Part shown: positions 43,989-54,800 of the stretch, one piece after another | Layout: every line of letters starts with the position of its first letter | Position numbering within the stretch: the stretch's first letter is position 1 | From: Bursaphelenchus xylophilus | Taxonomy: Eukaryota; Nematoda; Chromadorea; Rhabditida; Aphelenchoididae | Assembly: GCA_904066235.2 (NCBI GenBank) | Contig: CAJFCV020000001.1 | Coordinates: forward strand, 2,790,001 to 2,854,000 | Length of the DNA stretch: 64,000 nt | Direction of reading: 5' to 3' | Program-made: the position numbers and the translations under genes | Notes under the pieces: generated by a model | Told to the model about the DNA's origin: nothing | The model's database searches: none | What the model saw: the letters and a program-made list of their open reading frames with translations, nothing else

Positions 43989-44349
43989 GACATGGGGAAT
44001 GCCCCAAGTGAGACGCTCAGATTTTGATGAAATTTTGCATAAATTTCGGGAATAGACCACATAACAATTTTCGAAATTCTTAGCTCGCGCTTTGCAAGAG
44101 CAGCCGAGATATTCAACGATCTTTGTGGCCGAGAGAATACGCGGAACGCGGAGAGTCATCAGAGAAAAAACTTTTCGGCCATATTCTGTTTTGTGGGAAC
44201 ATTACCATTGGCGGTAGAAATAGCAACAAAATTCGCAAAAAATTCCGCATTTTCGCCGTCTTTCGGCCTAAAAATCTCGGTTATTTTCGCAAGAAATTTA
44301 ATCGAAATCTGGGCAAAGTTTTATCAAAATTTGAGCGTCTCTCTTGTTA
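43989..44349. mobile_element. Family E element
   Basis: GGGGAATGCCCCAAGTGAGA at the left, then AGCTCGCGCTTTGCAAGAGC, GCCGAGATATTCAACGATCT, and GAGCGTCTCTCTTG at the right. Confidence 0.75.
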
Positions 44350-44358
44350 GAGTACTTA

Positions 44359-44509
44359 TCAGTCTGTCGGGAAAATATTGAGCACTCTGTCGCATCGAAA
44401 ATCGGATCGCCGCCGAGAAAATGAATTGCATCGCGGCAAAATCAAATTGCCTTTTAGCTCAGAGACACGATTAGCGCAGCGAATGCTCATTATTTTCCCG
44501 ACAGACTAA
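44359..44509. mobile_element. Family A MITE (GAGCAC subtype)
   Basis: TA-TCAGTCTGTCGGGAAAATA pairs with ATTATTTTCCCGACAGACTAA-TA. Confidence 0.88.
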
Positions 44510-44599
44510 TAAAGAGACATAATTTGCAGATTCTGTTGTACAGAGGTTAATTTTGGCCCAAAATCGGCTCTTTGAATCTTTGAAATTGTCCGTTATAAT

Positions 44600-44751
44600 A
44601 CTCTGTCGGGAAAATAACGTGGATTTACCGCAAAAAATGTTTCGCCTCGTCACAGTCGCGCACCAAATCCCCAACCGCGGCTAGCAGTCGAAAATTGATG
44701 GTGGGCGATTCCAAAGCGCAATAAATCCACATTATTTTCCCGACAGACTGA
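44600..44751. mobile_element. Family A MITE (GTGGAT subtype)
   Basis: ACTCTGTCGGGAAAATAACG pairs with ATTATTTTCCCGACAGACTGA-TA. Confidence 0.87.
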
Positions 44752-44850
44752 TATAACAGACAGTTCTTTTTTCGGCTTAAAAACAAAAAACAAACATTAA
44801 GACCTGCTGTGAAACAGCACAACAAACCCCACCTTCTCTTCAAAATTTAG
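44752..44850. repeat. Repeat J
   Basis: TATAACAGACAGTTC...GACCTGCTGTGAAACAGCAC resembles the J block near 34,420. Confidence 0.35.
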
Positions 44851-45274
44851 CCGTCCAAAAATAAAAAAAAAATCCAAAAAATGACAAATATAACAATTTG
44901 GCTTAACTTTATGCACTAATCCACCTTCCTTTGCTTCCTAATCCGCGTAGCGCACACAAAGAAATGAAGCTGAATTTCCACCTACACTTGCCGCAGCGCC
45001 AGCATTTTAATTAGGCAGTTTAATCAAGGATGATTAAGACAAATTTTAATTATTACTATATTATCCTTAAATGAGTCGAATGTGTTTGGGGTTTGTCACG
45101 GAATCCCGCGGATCTACAGGGATTTTTGAGGCCTTAAAAGAGTGTTTCAAGGGTTGGAGATTAATTGGAATAAACTGTAAAGGAAGCGTGGAGTGGGAAG
45201 TAATTTGGGGTAGGTTCAAAAATTAGGAGAAATTTACGCGATTTTTCAAACACAAGAAAAAAACAGCAGTCCTA

Positions 45275-45427
45275 TCAGCTGTCGGGAGAATAATGAGCTC
45301 TCTGTCGCATCGAATATGGCACCGCCGCTGAGAAAACAATTGTGTCGCGGTAAAGTCGAATTGTTTTTCAGTTCAGTGACACGATCGGCGCAGCGACATT
45401 GTGCTCGTTATTTTTCCGACAGACTGA
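45275..45427. mobile_element. Family A MITE (GAGCAC subtype)
   Basis: TCAGCTGTCGGGAGAATAAT pairs with CGTTATTTTTCCGACAGACTGA (given in part). Confidence 0.83.
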
Positions 45428-45439
45428 TTTGTAAAATGC

Positions 45440-45740
45440 GGTGTCTGTTTTGAAACACTTTTTTTGCAGCAACACCCAACAACTCCAGTCCCGGGAATGC
45501 AACAGCCTTTTTTGCGCGGTGCGATCGGCGTGGCAAAGTGGCTTTGTGCGTCAAACAATCAACACAATGCGAAAGAAGGACACACTGTGCAAGTTTAGCC
45601 ATAACAACTGGTTTTCATAACAATCGATTTCGCACTGTGCGTGATTGGGGTGCATTGTGAATTTTACTCTTTGCCGTGCGACAAGTTTTACGCGCTACAG
45701 TGTACGGTGCAAACATGTCAAGAGTTTTTGGCTCGTCTAG
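45440..45740. repeat. GCACTGTGC-rich repeat block
   Basis: GTGCGATCGGCGTGGCAAAG, CACACTGTGCAAG, TTTCGCACTGTGCG and GTGCGACAAG occur in close order. The block resembles D interiors; ends are not resolved. Confidence 0.4.
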
Positions 45741-45912
45741 TGCGTGGCTAACTCGGAATCAAGGAAATCAATGTGCCCCCTCTGAAAGACTTCCGTTGTC
45801 AGATTGTTACCGCTTTGTCATCGCTTCCATGCAGAGAATTTCAGATGGACTTGTGAAATTTGAAAGACGAGGTTTCAAAAAGAAAGTTTCAAAACATCCG
45901 TGCCTGCACTGA

Positions 45913-46370
45913 CAAAAGAAGAACAGTAATTTTTCATTATGAAAATTTCAAACTCTTTCCGACTTTGAAACTGAAAAATCTGATTTAATCGAAATCTAAG
46001 CGTCGCGCCTTAAAAATGTCCCCTCAAAATCTCGTCAAATCCCCGCTAAAGTTCGGATCAAATTGGCCGCGAGATTTACCGCCCCATGCCTTGACTTTAT
46101 GACACTTTTCGCTGCGCTCTCGCAGCTGCGACATTGAAATCGGAGATCGACCCTAAAAGACGTTATAATTAGTGGATTTTAACAGCAGGACTAATTCTCG
46201 ATCTAAATTTAGCGCGGATTATAATGTTTTGGGGTTAGGAAAGACTTGAACATTGTAAATAACATAACATTTCGAAATTTTTTGGGGAAAAATTTGTAAA
46301 AATTTGCGAAAAAAGTTGTTTGGGTTGCTAATTAGGGAAAATTGTGAAAGAATTGGCAAAAATTTGAATA
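45913..46370. other. Non-coding spacer, nothing recognised
   Basis: AT-rich sequence with one possible E remnant (ATCTAAGCGTCGCGCCTT near 45,995). Confidence 0.3.
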
Positions 46371-46635
46371 TGCAAATGTTTGAAAGTTAATTTGAATATT
46401 CAAATTTTAGGTTCAAAAAGTTCAAAGCGAACAAAAAATGAAATCTTGACAAAAAATTAAAAAAAATTTTTAATTTTAAAATTTGAATATTCAAATTTAA
46501 ATTTTGAAAAATTTGCATATTTAAATTTTAGCCCAAAAATCTCAAAATAAGCAAAAAATTAAAATTAAAAAAAAGATTTCGAAACTTGAATTATCAAATT
46601 TAAATATTCCAAAATTTGAATTGTCAGAATTCATT
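46370..46635. repeat. Reiterated palindromic AT motif
   Basis: TTTGAATATTCAAA-type palindromes recur at about 46,392, 46,480 and 46,500, with half-sites (TTTGAATAT, AAATTTGAA) throughout. Confidence 0.6.
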
Positions 46636-46954
46636 GCCAAATTTTTTATTCACTTGATGAATAATGTGAATAATGATTGAAGAACACTACAAAAGTTGAA
46701 CCATAATCCCCAATATTATCTATGCCCAGAGATTAATCGCAGCTCTGGGTTGTCACATACTCTACGTATGCATGTTTGTTACGAGAAACAAAGCGCTTTG
46801 AATTCGGAAGTAAATCCCAAGATGTTTAGCACGTTTTTCGGCGTCTATAATACAAAAAAAGTTTGTAGAGGGGGATTAAGAATCGAAACTTTTGGAGGTT
46901 TTGTATGCTGAAGTGGAAGGAAAGGCAGATACGAGTTTTCATAAGAGATATGAA

Positions 46955-47070
46955 AGGAGGAATTTTAGCTTGCGCTTTGTAGAAACAACGAAGATTTTTG
47001 GTCCGAAAATCCTCTCGTTTCAGCAGCATACAACACATCCAAAAATTTCGAGTCTTAATCCCCGTCTAGA
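46955..47070. mobile_element. Family E fragment
   Basis: TAGCTTGCGCTTTGTAGAAAC then AACGAAGATTTTTGG (partial quotes); lies just before a full copy. Confidence 0.5.
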
Positions 47071-47099
47071 AAGCTTTGTATTATAAACGCCGAAAAAAT

Positions 47100-47550
47100 G
47101 TTAACAAGGGAAGTACCCCAAGTGCGACGCTCAGATTTTCTTTAAATTTCGTACACATGTCGGTCATGAACGACGTATCAATTGGTAAAAATTTTAGCTT
47201 GCGCTTTGCAAACGTCGCCAAGATATTGAACGATATTTGCCACTGCGAGGGTGCGCTGAACACGAAGAGCGGTCCGAAAAAACACTTTTTTGGCCATAAC
47301 TTTGCTAGTTTCGTGCAAAAATTGGTTTTTTGTGGAAAAATTACCCTGAATGGTAGAAACAGGCATGAATATTTTCGTGCCGAAATTCGCTAAAAAGTCT
47401 TAAATTTCGCTGACTTTTGATCGAAAAATCTCGGCTGTCTCTGCAAAACGCGAGCTAGAATTGTCTCATATTTAGCAATCATATTCTAAATTTTGACCAA
47501 GTGTTTACTGAAGATCTCAGCGTCGCACTTGGGAGATTTTCCTTGTAAAT
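47100..47550. mobile_element. Family E element, full length
   Basis: Best-preserved copy: TTAACAAGGGAAGTACCCCA ... GCGACGCTCAGATTTTC at the left, CTCAGCGTCGCACTTGGGAG ... CCTTGTAA at the right; the interior is a ~450-bp imperfect palindrome. Confidence 0.85.
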
Positions 47551-48221
47551 CGGCAAGAGAGAACTACAGTACCCGCCAATTGTTTTGCTCGCCACGCTTC
47601 CTTATCTCCTAATCCGATCTAGGCGCTCTCCCGGGACAAGAGGTCGTTCTCGTGTTGAGCCAACAAATTACGCATGGGATTAACGCGATTTGCGCACTTA
47701 GATTGCCGGTTTATGAGTTAACACGGCTATTAGGCAACCTTGACATTCCATGTTTGCGTATAATGGGAAGTAAAATCGAATCAAACAAGGGGACAGTTGC
47801 GGGAAATTACGGTAATTTTAGCTACAACAAAGACTGGATATAACAAAAATTTTTTGTCATCATGGATTCAAAGGATCCAACGCCGTATTTTACCAATTTT
47901 CGATAAAAAACCAACAAAAAATTGTGGCCAAATCAGTTGGCCAATCAGCCGAAGGAACAATAAAATTGTGAGCAAAGGCAGACCGAAATAATCACATCAT
48001 ATATATGCAAAAAATGGGCTGGCGGTACTTTTTTGTCATATTTTATGCGGCCAATTCCAAAGGCCATAAAAAACTCGATCGATTTTTTTTGAAGAGTCAG
48101 AAAGGCAAGGTACGGTGGAATTTGATGGAGTGAGTTGGAGATTGGGGAAGTTTATGAGGAATAAAATTATTATATTTAGATTGCCTGAGGAAAGATGACA
48201 TAATTAAGAATAAAAAAAGTA
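47551..48221. other. Non-coding spacer
   Basis: Short open frames only. A GC-richer patch at 47,590-47,760 is not supported by splice signals. Confidence 0.3.
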
Positions 48222-48370
48222 TCATTCTGTCGGGAAAATAATGAGCGCCATGTCGCATCGAAAATCGCATCGTCGTGGAGAACATGTGTCGCGGTAAAAT
48301 CAGATTTCTTTTACTTTAGCGAGACGATTGACGCAGCGATATTGTACACATTATTTTCCCGACACACTGA
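48222..48370. mobile_element. Family A MITE (GAGCAC subtype)
   Basis: TA-TCATTCTGTCGGGAAAATA pairs with TTATTTTCCCGACACACTGA-TA. Confidence 0.87.
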
Positions 48371-48413
48371 TAGACTTTTTGTTTCGAATTTGGAAAAATT
48401 TGCTTTATTAGAC

Positions 48414-48525
48414 AAGGAAAATTTTAGCTATTATTTTGCAGGAGCAGTGAAGATATTCAGCGATCTTTGAAGAATAGAGAATATGCAAGATGAGGAGAGA
48501 TTGTCAGAGAAAAATACAATATGTT
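48414..48525. mobile_element. Family E fragment, highly degenerate
   Basis: CAAGGAAAATTTTAGCTATT and GAAGATATTCAGCGATCTTT keep the E order. Confidence 0.4.
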
Positions 48526-48544
48526 TGATGGATATCTCAGCTAT

Positions 48545-48602
48545 GATCGAGTATAATACAACCTTTGTTATACTCGAAAATCGAGTATAATACAACCTTT
48601 GA
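48545..48602. repeat. Short direct repeat
   Basis: ATCGAGTATAATACAACCTT occurs at 48,546 and 48,581 around TTATACTCGAAA, so the pair also forms a small hairpin. Confidence 0.7.
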
Positions 48603-48617
48603 GCCCCAAAACCTCGG

Positions 48618-48765
48618 TCAGTCTGTCGGGAAAATAATGTGGATTTGTATCAGAAAGACGTCTTTCCTCATCGCAGTCGTGCGGCAAGTCCCTAGCAGCG
48701 GCAAGCCGTCGCAAAGCGACGATTCCAAGGCGCGACAAATCCACATTATTTTTCCGACACGCTGA
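48618..48765. mobile_element. Family A MITE (GTGGAT subtype)
   Basis: TCAGTCTGTCGGGAAAATAA pairs with TTATTTTTCCGACACGCTGA. Confidence 0.88.
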
Positions 48766-48871
48766 CAAAAATTTCATGATAAAAAATGGGCTCAAAAGAC
48801 TGGTAATTTCAGAAAAAATCTGAGCGCCCTTCCCTGAGCATCCAGAGTGATCTCTAGAATCTCGTCTTGCC

Positions 48872-49112
48872 CTACCAATAAAGATCTTCAAGTCCTGCAC
48901 TTCCTCCTACAGTATCCCCCCGTTTCCTCGTTCTCCCCGAACAAACAAGGCCGTCGATTTTTCCGAGACTGTCGCTCCTCTGCCTAATCTTTTCGTCACC
49001 ATCCCCCTTTTCCTTGCTTTTTGCGCTCGTCTTGTCGTCGCTAATTGGCGCGTCCGCCGCCCCAAATTGCGGGTGACGGCCCATTCCCGGAACAAGTTTG
49101 ATGGCCGACATG
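48872..49112 (-). CDS. Candidate small hydrophilic protein or single exon, weak
   Basis: An open frame beginning MSAIKLVPGMGRHPQFGAAD is GC-richer than its surroundings and very charged (KSKEKGDGDEKIRQRSDS). It ends GLEDLYW before a stop. I recognise no domain. It could be one exon of a gene whose other exons I cannot find, or chance. Repeats lie on both sides. Confidence 0.25.
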
Positions 49113-49189
49113 GACGTTGGCGGTAATTGATTGCGAACATTTAAAAAAGGAGGTTGCGATAAAAGGATTTTACGATTCCTTTTGAAAGG

Positions 49190-49560
49190 TGGTACGGTAG
49201 TTTGTGAGGTTTCAAAAAGTGACAACTGTAATTTTACAAGCTGCAATAGCTCAGAGAGGCTTTAAAATTCATGCTATGCAATTTTTAGGCATTTTAAAAC
49301 ATTTTCTAAGACATTAAAAAACAAGGCTTACGGTAGTTTCGGTCCTATAGAAGCCTTGGCATTTCGTTTCAACCCCCTCCTAAAAAAACAAAAGTTGATT
49401 ACTGTAATTTAAAAGCTCTGATAGCCTTGAAAAACAGCTCAGAGCAGGATTAAAATCCAGTAGGTGCAGTTTTATAAAGTATTTCAATGAAGGGTTACGG
49501 TAGTTCCGGTCCCACAGAAGTTTTGGCATTCCGTTTCAACCCCTTACTAAAAATGGACAA
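49190..49560. repeat. Tandem repeat, ~3 diverged units of 140-165 bp
   Basis: TTACGGTAGTTTCGGTCCTA at 49,331 and TTACGGTAGTTCCGGTCCCA at 49,496, each followed by the pair GCATT(T/C)CGTTTCAACCCC. A shorter unit begins ACGGTAGTTTGTGAGG at 49,194. Each unit also has an ACTGTAATTT(T/A) stretch. Confidence 0.7.
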
Positions 49561-49639
49561 TAGAAACGCAGGAGCTGTTGCGTGCGTCGTATTTTACTCC
49601 AAGATTTCTTGTAAACATTAATTAAACAAAATTAATACG

Positions 49640-50020
49640 CAAGTTTCCCCATATGATATCAAGTATAACATAAAAAGTGGTCCAAAAATCAAAAACAGTA
49701 CTGATTATCGCCGAGAAATTTTTTCCAGTAGAATTTGAAAGACTGCAAAAGATAAGAAATGTAAAGATGTTTGGAGAACTTGCTGAATTTGACCGTTCCA
49801 AACACTTTCTATTTTACCTCTAGTACAATATAAAAACGATCCAAAACTCTAATTTTGCTACAAAATTGAATGAGGACTCTACAAGAACATTTAGTAAATT
49901 CAGAACCCGCCAGACGTATTTTACATTCAAAAGCGATTACAGGGTCTTTAAAATCATCAATTCTTTGCTTTCGACCCATCAGACCTCATGTATAATATAA
50001 AATCCCGTCATAACTCAAAT
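49640..50020. repeat. Diverged ~150-bp tandem repeat
   Basis: Units contain (A/G)TATA(A/T)(C/T)ATAAAA followed by GT/GATCCAAAA or similar at about 49,670, 49,830 and 49,990. The later copies are hard to align by eye. Confidence 0.4.
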
Positions 50021-50461
50021 TTTTCGGTCAACACTACTAAGCAGCAATACCTTATATCACCGCCACATCACCTGCATACCATAGAACACTTCGGGATGTA
50101 CGAATCTCCTCCGGCATTGCATGCAAATCGAGCGGAACTGTTTGCACATTTCCACGTTCCGGGAAGCTGGCCGGCCGTAGTTTAATATTGATTAAAGCCG
50201 CCGCAAATTGGATTATTTTCCGGCCCCACCGGAGCGGAAGAGCAGGTAACATCAGGTGAGGCCAAAGGATGCGCCAAACCCAATTTCACGCTTCATTTCC
50301 ATATGAGGGCCTATGTCGGCATATACGAAAAAGGCGAGAGCAAAAGGGAATAAAGAAGTAATACTATGGAAAAGCAATAAGGCTAAAGTTATGAAGGTAT
50401 ATGTGATGAGATGGGTAATAAAGAAAGTGCTTGCCATTTCTTGATTAAGGCGGAGTTGTTA

Positions 50462-50591
50462 TCAGTCTGTCGGGAAAATAATGTGGATTCTTCGCGCTTT
50501 TTAATCGCCCCTCATCGCTTTGCGACGGCTAGCCGCGGCTGCGACGAGCATTTTTCTGCGAGCAATCCACATTATTTTCCCGATGCACTGA
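50462..50591. mobile_element. Family A MITE (GTGGAT subtype)
   Basis: TA-TCAGTCTGTCGGGAAAATA pairs with TTATTTTCCCGATGCACTGA. Confidence 0.86.
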
Positions 50592-50811
50592 TCGAGAGAT
50601 TCATTTTGCAAAAAAATGCTCAAATGCGAAATTTTGGAGCAATTTGGCTAAAATTAAGGTCCCAATTTTCTAAGAGTTATGCGTGCTGTGCTTACCAGAA
50701 GCCACCTTGATTTAAGTCGACATCTGATAAGAGGTTTTCAGATGTCGACCCGGGCGTCTCCAACAAATGTCAATTTATGGGGTAAAGAAGATCTGAGCTA
50801 CTGATTTTTGA

Positions 50812-50925
50812 ATATCTTGGCGAGGCCTGTAAAGCGCAAGCTAACACTTTGAAGAGCTGATATGTAGCCTACAGCCGACGTGTGTGTAAAATTTAAATAA
50901 AATCTGAGGGTCGCACTCGAAGCAT
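50812..50925. mobile_element. Family E fragment, right end
   Basis: AATATCTTGGCGAGGCCTGT, AGCGCAAGCTAACAC and CTGAGGGTCGCACTCG. Confidence 0.5.
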
Positions 50926-50929
50926 TTGG

Positions 50930-51165
50930 CCAGTTAGCCCTTTTTTCAAAATCCCGAAGAAGAAGGGTGACATTTTATACGATCAAAGAACTTTTTAACA
51001 TTGAAAAAAACAGTGTGTGACACCTTATACGACGAAAATTTTTTTTGCATGAAAGAGAAAAGGGTGCGACATGTTATACTATTCAAAAATTTCTAACGTA
51101 TCCTATGTTTTCAATTTTTTTAATTTTTTGGTCGCATAACATGTCACCTTCATATTATATTAAAA
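50930..51165. repeat. Repeat with GGGTG(C)GACA.TTATAC units
   Basis: AGGGTGACATTTTATACGA (50,966), GTGTGACACCTTATACGAC (51,014) and GGGTGCGACATGTTATACTA (51,061) are direct repeats. CGCATAACATGTCACCTT (51,134) is an inverted copy. Confidence 0.6.
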
Positions 51166-51279
51166 TTTGTTTGTTTTCAAAAACGGGCCCTTGTTTTTGG
51201 CGGCCCCTTCATTTTGGGGGCTTCTTCGGCCATGGGATGTCCTAGGTCAGGGGGCCTTTTTGAAAATGCAATTTTTACA

Positions 51280-51420
51280 ACAGGAATACAGTTGAAACTT
51301 GTGTGCAGCGGGCCCACAAAGCCGGCCAATAACAAACCATTTTTATATGAGTTGATTTTATAGCGAATTAAACCTTTGTAAAACGGTCATTCTCTACGAT
51401 GAAGAAAGTCTTTGGTCCTT
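51280..51420. repeat. Repeat J
   Basis: TACAGTTGAAACTTGTGTGC, AACAAACCA and TAAACCTTTGTAAAACGGTC follow the J order. Confidence 0.4.
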
Positions 51421-51691
51421 TGAGGCTCGTGGCGCTCAGATTTTTACCGTACAGCCATAAAAACGAGATTAAAGTAAGGCTCCAACTCAGCAAATGTCAT
51501 CAAAACGTTGAATGGACACCTCTTTCGTATCTTGAATGAGATTGTAGCCTTCCCGAATTGTAGAAGCGTTCCCTTTTTTTATTTTTTCTCTACAATCGAC
51601 GACGATGAAGAGACCAGGATATAAAGAACGCCTTCGTTGTGAAATCCGTGCAGAAAGTCAAAAAAAAATCTCGAAAAAAATATTTACAATT

Positions 51692-51697
51692 TTTATT
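51692..51697 (-). terminator. Poly(A) signal (AATAAA on - strand) of the Cys-rich gene
   Basis: TTTATT on the plus strand, 186 bases beyond the stop at 51,883. Confidence 0.45.
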
Positions 51698-51882
51698 AGA
51701 AATCAATAAATACCATGCAACAAAAGATTTACAACCGAAGAAAAAGAGTAATGTAGGTTTTTACAGAGCTGTAAAAACAACATTACTGCTTACTTAGGAA
51801 ATGTGGTTGGTAACCGTCATGAAGGGAGGAATACAAAGGCTTGCCAGATTTGCAGTAATAATTTAGTTGTAAACCCGTATAT

Positions 51883-54800
51883 TTACATTTTCCGAAGGAA
51901 CGAGTTGAAGCCGCCCGAATTGCGTTGACATTTGGAGAAGTCGCAACAAGATGCGTCGCATTGCTCGTCGTTGGCGTGCTGAAATTGTGGTTAATTGGGG
52001 TAAAACGGTGTAGAATATGGTAAAATACGTCGATCTTTGGCTTTAGCTCTTTTAAAAAAATAGATAACAGTTTTAAAACACGTTTTTTCCAAGGAACGAG
52101 CGAGGCTCAACTACAGCTGCGACATTAAATTCAGACTTGTTCAATTTTGTTCAAACTTTCAAATATTAGTTGCCTATGAACCCGTATTACGATTTCACAA
52201 GAAAAATTTCGAAAAAGCTACTGTATCTGGGTGTACTGTAGTGGAGGTCCATTTTCTCAAGAAAAAAGTTTAAAAACTTTTTATTTTTTCCAGTTTTCAG
52301 GGCCGTAATGAATTCTGACGTCCTACAGTGTCGGACCTGATCCAGTGACAAAAAACGTACCATTTTGCATCCGGGAAGTATCAAAAAATGTGGCAAAATG
52401 CCTCCCCCACCAGTTATAAAAACTCCTTTTTGAAGGGCGCCTTTCCCTCACAAAAAGAGCGGGCGCGCTTTCGAAACCACAGTTTTTCACTTGGAGAGGG
52501 AGGTATTTTGCCACATTTTTGATACTTCCCGGATGCAAAGTGGTACGTTTTTTGCCACTGGAAAAGGCCCACTGTGGGTCCGGTCTTCCACAAAAGAAAG
52601 AGATTTTTGGTTGAAAGTTGACAAAAATGTATCACTTTTTCACGAATTTTTAGCGGCAAAGATCGTGCAATATCTCACTGAAATGTAAACATGTAAGCGT
52701 CGTATGGATCAGGTCCGCCACTGTAATTTTTTTCCTTTTGAAGCTTATCAATTTGTCGGGAAAGTAGTGAGCACAATTTCGCTGCGACGATGGCGTTGCT
52801 GTGAAAAGAAATTTGATTTTGCCGCGACACAATTCATTTTCTTGCCGGCGATGCGATTTTCAATACGACAGGTGCTCATTATTTTCCCGACACAAAAAAA
52901 AAGAAAAAAATAGAGGACTAATGTAGCCTTCTAACCAAGCAAACTTACGACTTGTCGACTTCGCCTTGCTATCGTTGTTTTTTCAAGGCTTTCGTTCGAC
53001 TGGCTGTCAGTCATGTTTATTGTTGACTGATTTTTCTTCAACTCCTAAAAATCATCATGTATGAATAGACATCAACTATATAATTCGTATTTTACAAGAA
53101 TCCTCCTTACATAATACTCCTTAATTTCGGCCTCTCGTTTCTTCCGATGAGCCAAAGTTGGACAATGGGAACAAGTGTCCATTGAGGAGCGTAACTGCGA
53201 GAAGATGGATTGTTGGAATGGGGAGCAAGTTTGGCACTGAAACAAAAAGTAAAACTATGCGATAATAATAAATTTTTATTGGCCAAAAGCTGCGTTTTTA
53301 GCCGAGCAAATTCGATGGTATATGCCCAGAAATGAACCACTTTATAATAAATTTTTTTTCAAACAGTAGAACCTCTGCATAGCTCTGTAGTTTTGCGTGA
53401 TCATACCGTTTGCCGCTTCTTCCTGGAGCAGAATTGGCAAGCCAGCCGCTTTTGCCTTGAATGGATGATTTCGTCGAACACATCCCGCTTCTTCCGGCCA
53501 TTGCATGGCAAACATAACTGAAAAAAGATAGATTCACACAAAATTGTAAGTTCAAGATACAGTGGCGGAAACGATCCATTGGCAAAAAAGTGCCATTTTG
53601 CATCCAGGAAGTATCAAAAAATGTGGCAAAATACCTCCATCTCCAAGTGAAAAAACTCCGATTTCAAAAGCCCGCCCGCCCTTTTTGAGAGAAGAAGGGC
53701 CCGTCCTTCAAAGCGGATGTTTTTTCACATTGAGAGGGATGCATTTTGCTACATTTTTTGATACTTCCAAAATACAAATTGGTACGTTTTTTGCCACTGG
53801 ATCAGGTCCGTCACTGTATATAATAACACGATATAATATTTTAGGGGTCCAACATGTTAGCTTTCGGCCGAAATAAACCTCCATATAACAAAACTCCTCT
53901 ATAGCTTTTGCTACGTACGATTCCTTACATATAGAGATTTTCTAAAAAAAACTGGGAAATTTTCCAGCTTACTGTTCGTTTCGTTCGCACTCTTAACGCT
54001 GCTCGGCTTCGACATTGCCCACATCCATAGCCTTGATCACAACACAACGATTGTTGTGGGCAGCACGGCAGGCTGATCTTGGGACAACATGGAGCTGAAA
54101 AGTGTAATAATTAACACTTGTCTAAATACAATCCCGTTTATAAAGAAGTCAATTATAACCCGAAGGTATTCCACTTACTCTGACAACAATTCGGGACGCT
54201 TGGACAGCAAGGTTTTGGCGGTTCAGGCCCGCAACATGGCTTGGGATTTCCTTGACAAGGCCCTCCACAGCCCTGGCTTCCACCGGCCCAAGGGAAGGGC
54301 CCACCGCCCGGCGCAAACCATGGAGAAGCACCTGGAAATCCGTAGGGTGGAAAACTACACTCGCACTTCTCTAAATCTTTGTGATCCGTCGGTTTTGGCC
54401 CGTCAGGGTATGTCTTGGTGGGCTTGGCTATAATTTTTTTTGGAGGGTCGGTTTAAATTTGAGGTTTTGAGGAGCAAACGGTGGTGAGAAAAACAGGTGA
54501 TTTGTGGTGTAAAGAAAGGAAGGGAATTTAAGAAATTTGAGCGGGTTTTGTGTGCACCAGTGTCCGTCGCTACCCTCGATGTAAGGCAGATCGGGCATTG
54601 GCACAAAAATATGTTTAGCCAGTATTGCAAAATTCTCTGCCGAAACCCTGGACCGTTTAAATAACGATGTGTCATAATGTAAAGCGTCAAAATGAATTTG
54701 AAATTTCAAAAAAAGTGTGTAGTTGGACCAATACCCGATTTGCCCAAATTGAAAGGCTGATCTATCCGTGACTTTTTTTCTGTCGATTAGATGGATTAAA

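Noticed and set aside
50040..50290. Frames on both strands at 50.05-50.25 kb
   Set aside because: Both strands are open by chance in GC-richer sequence; neither has a domain or clear splice context.
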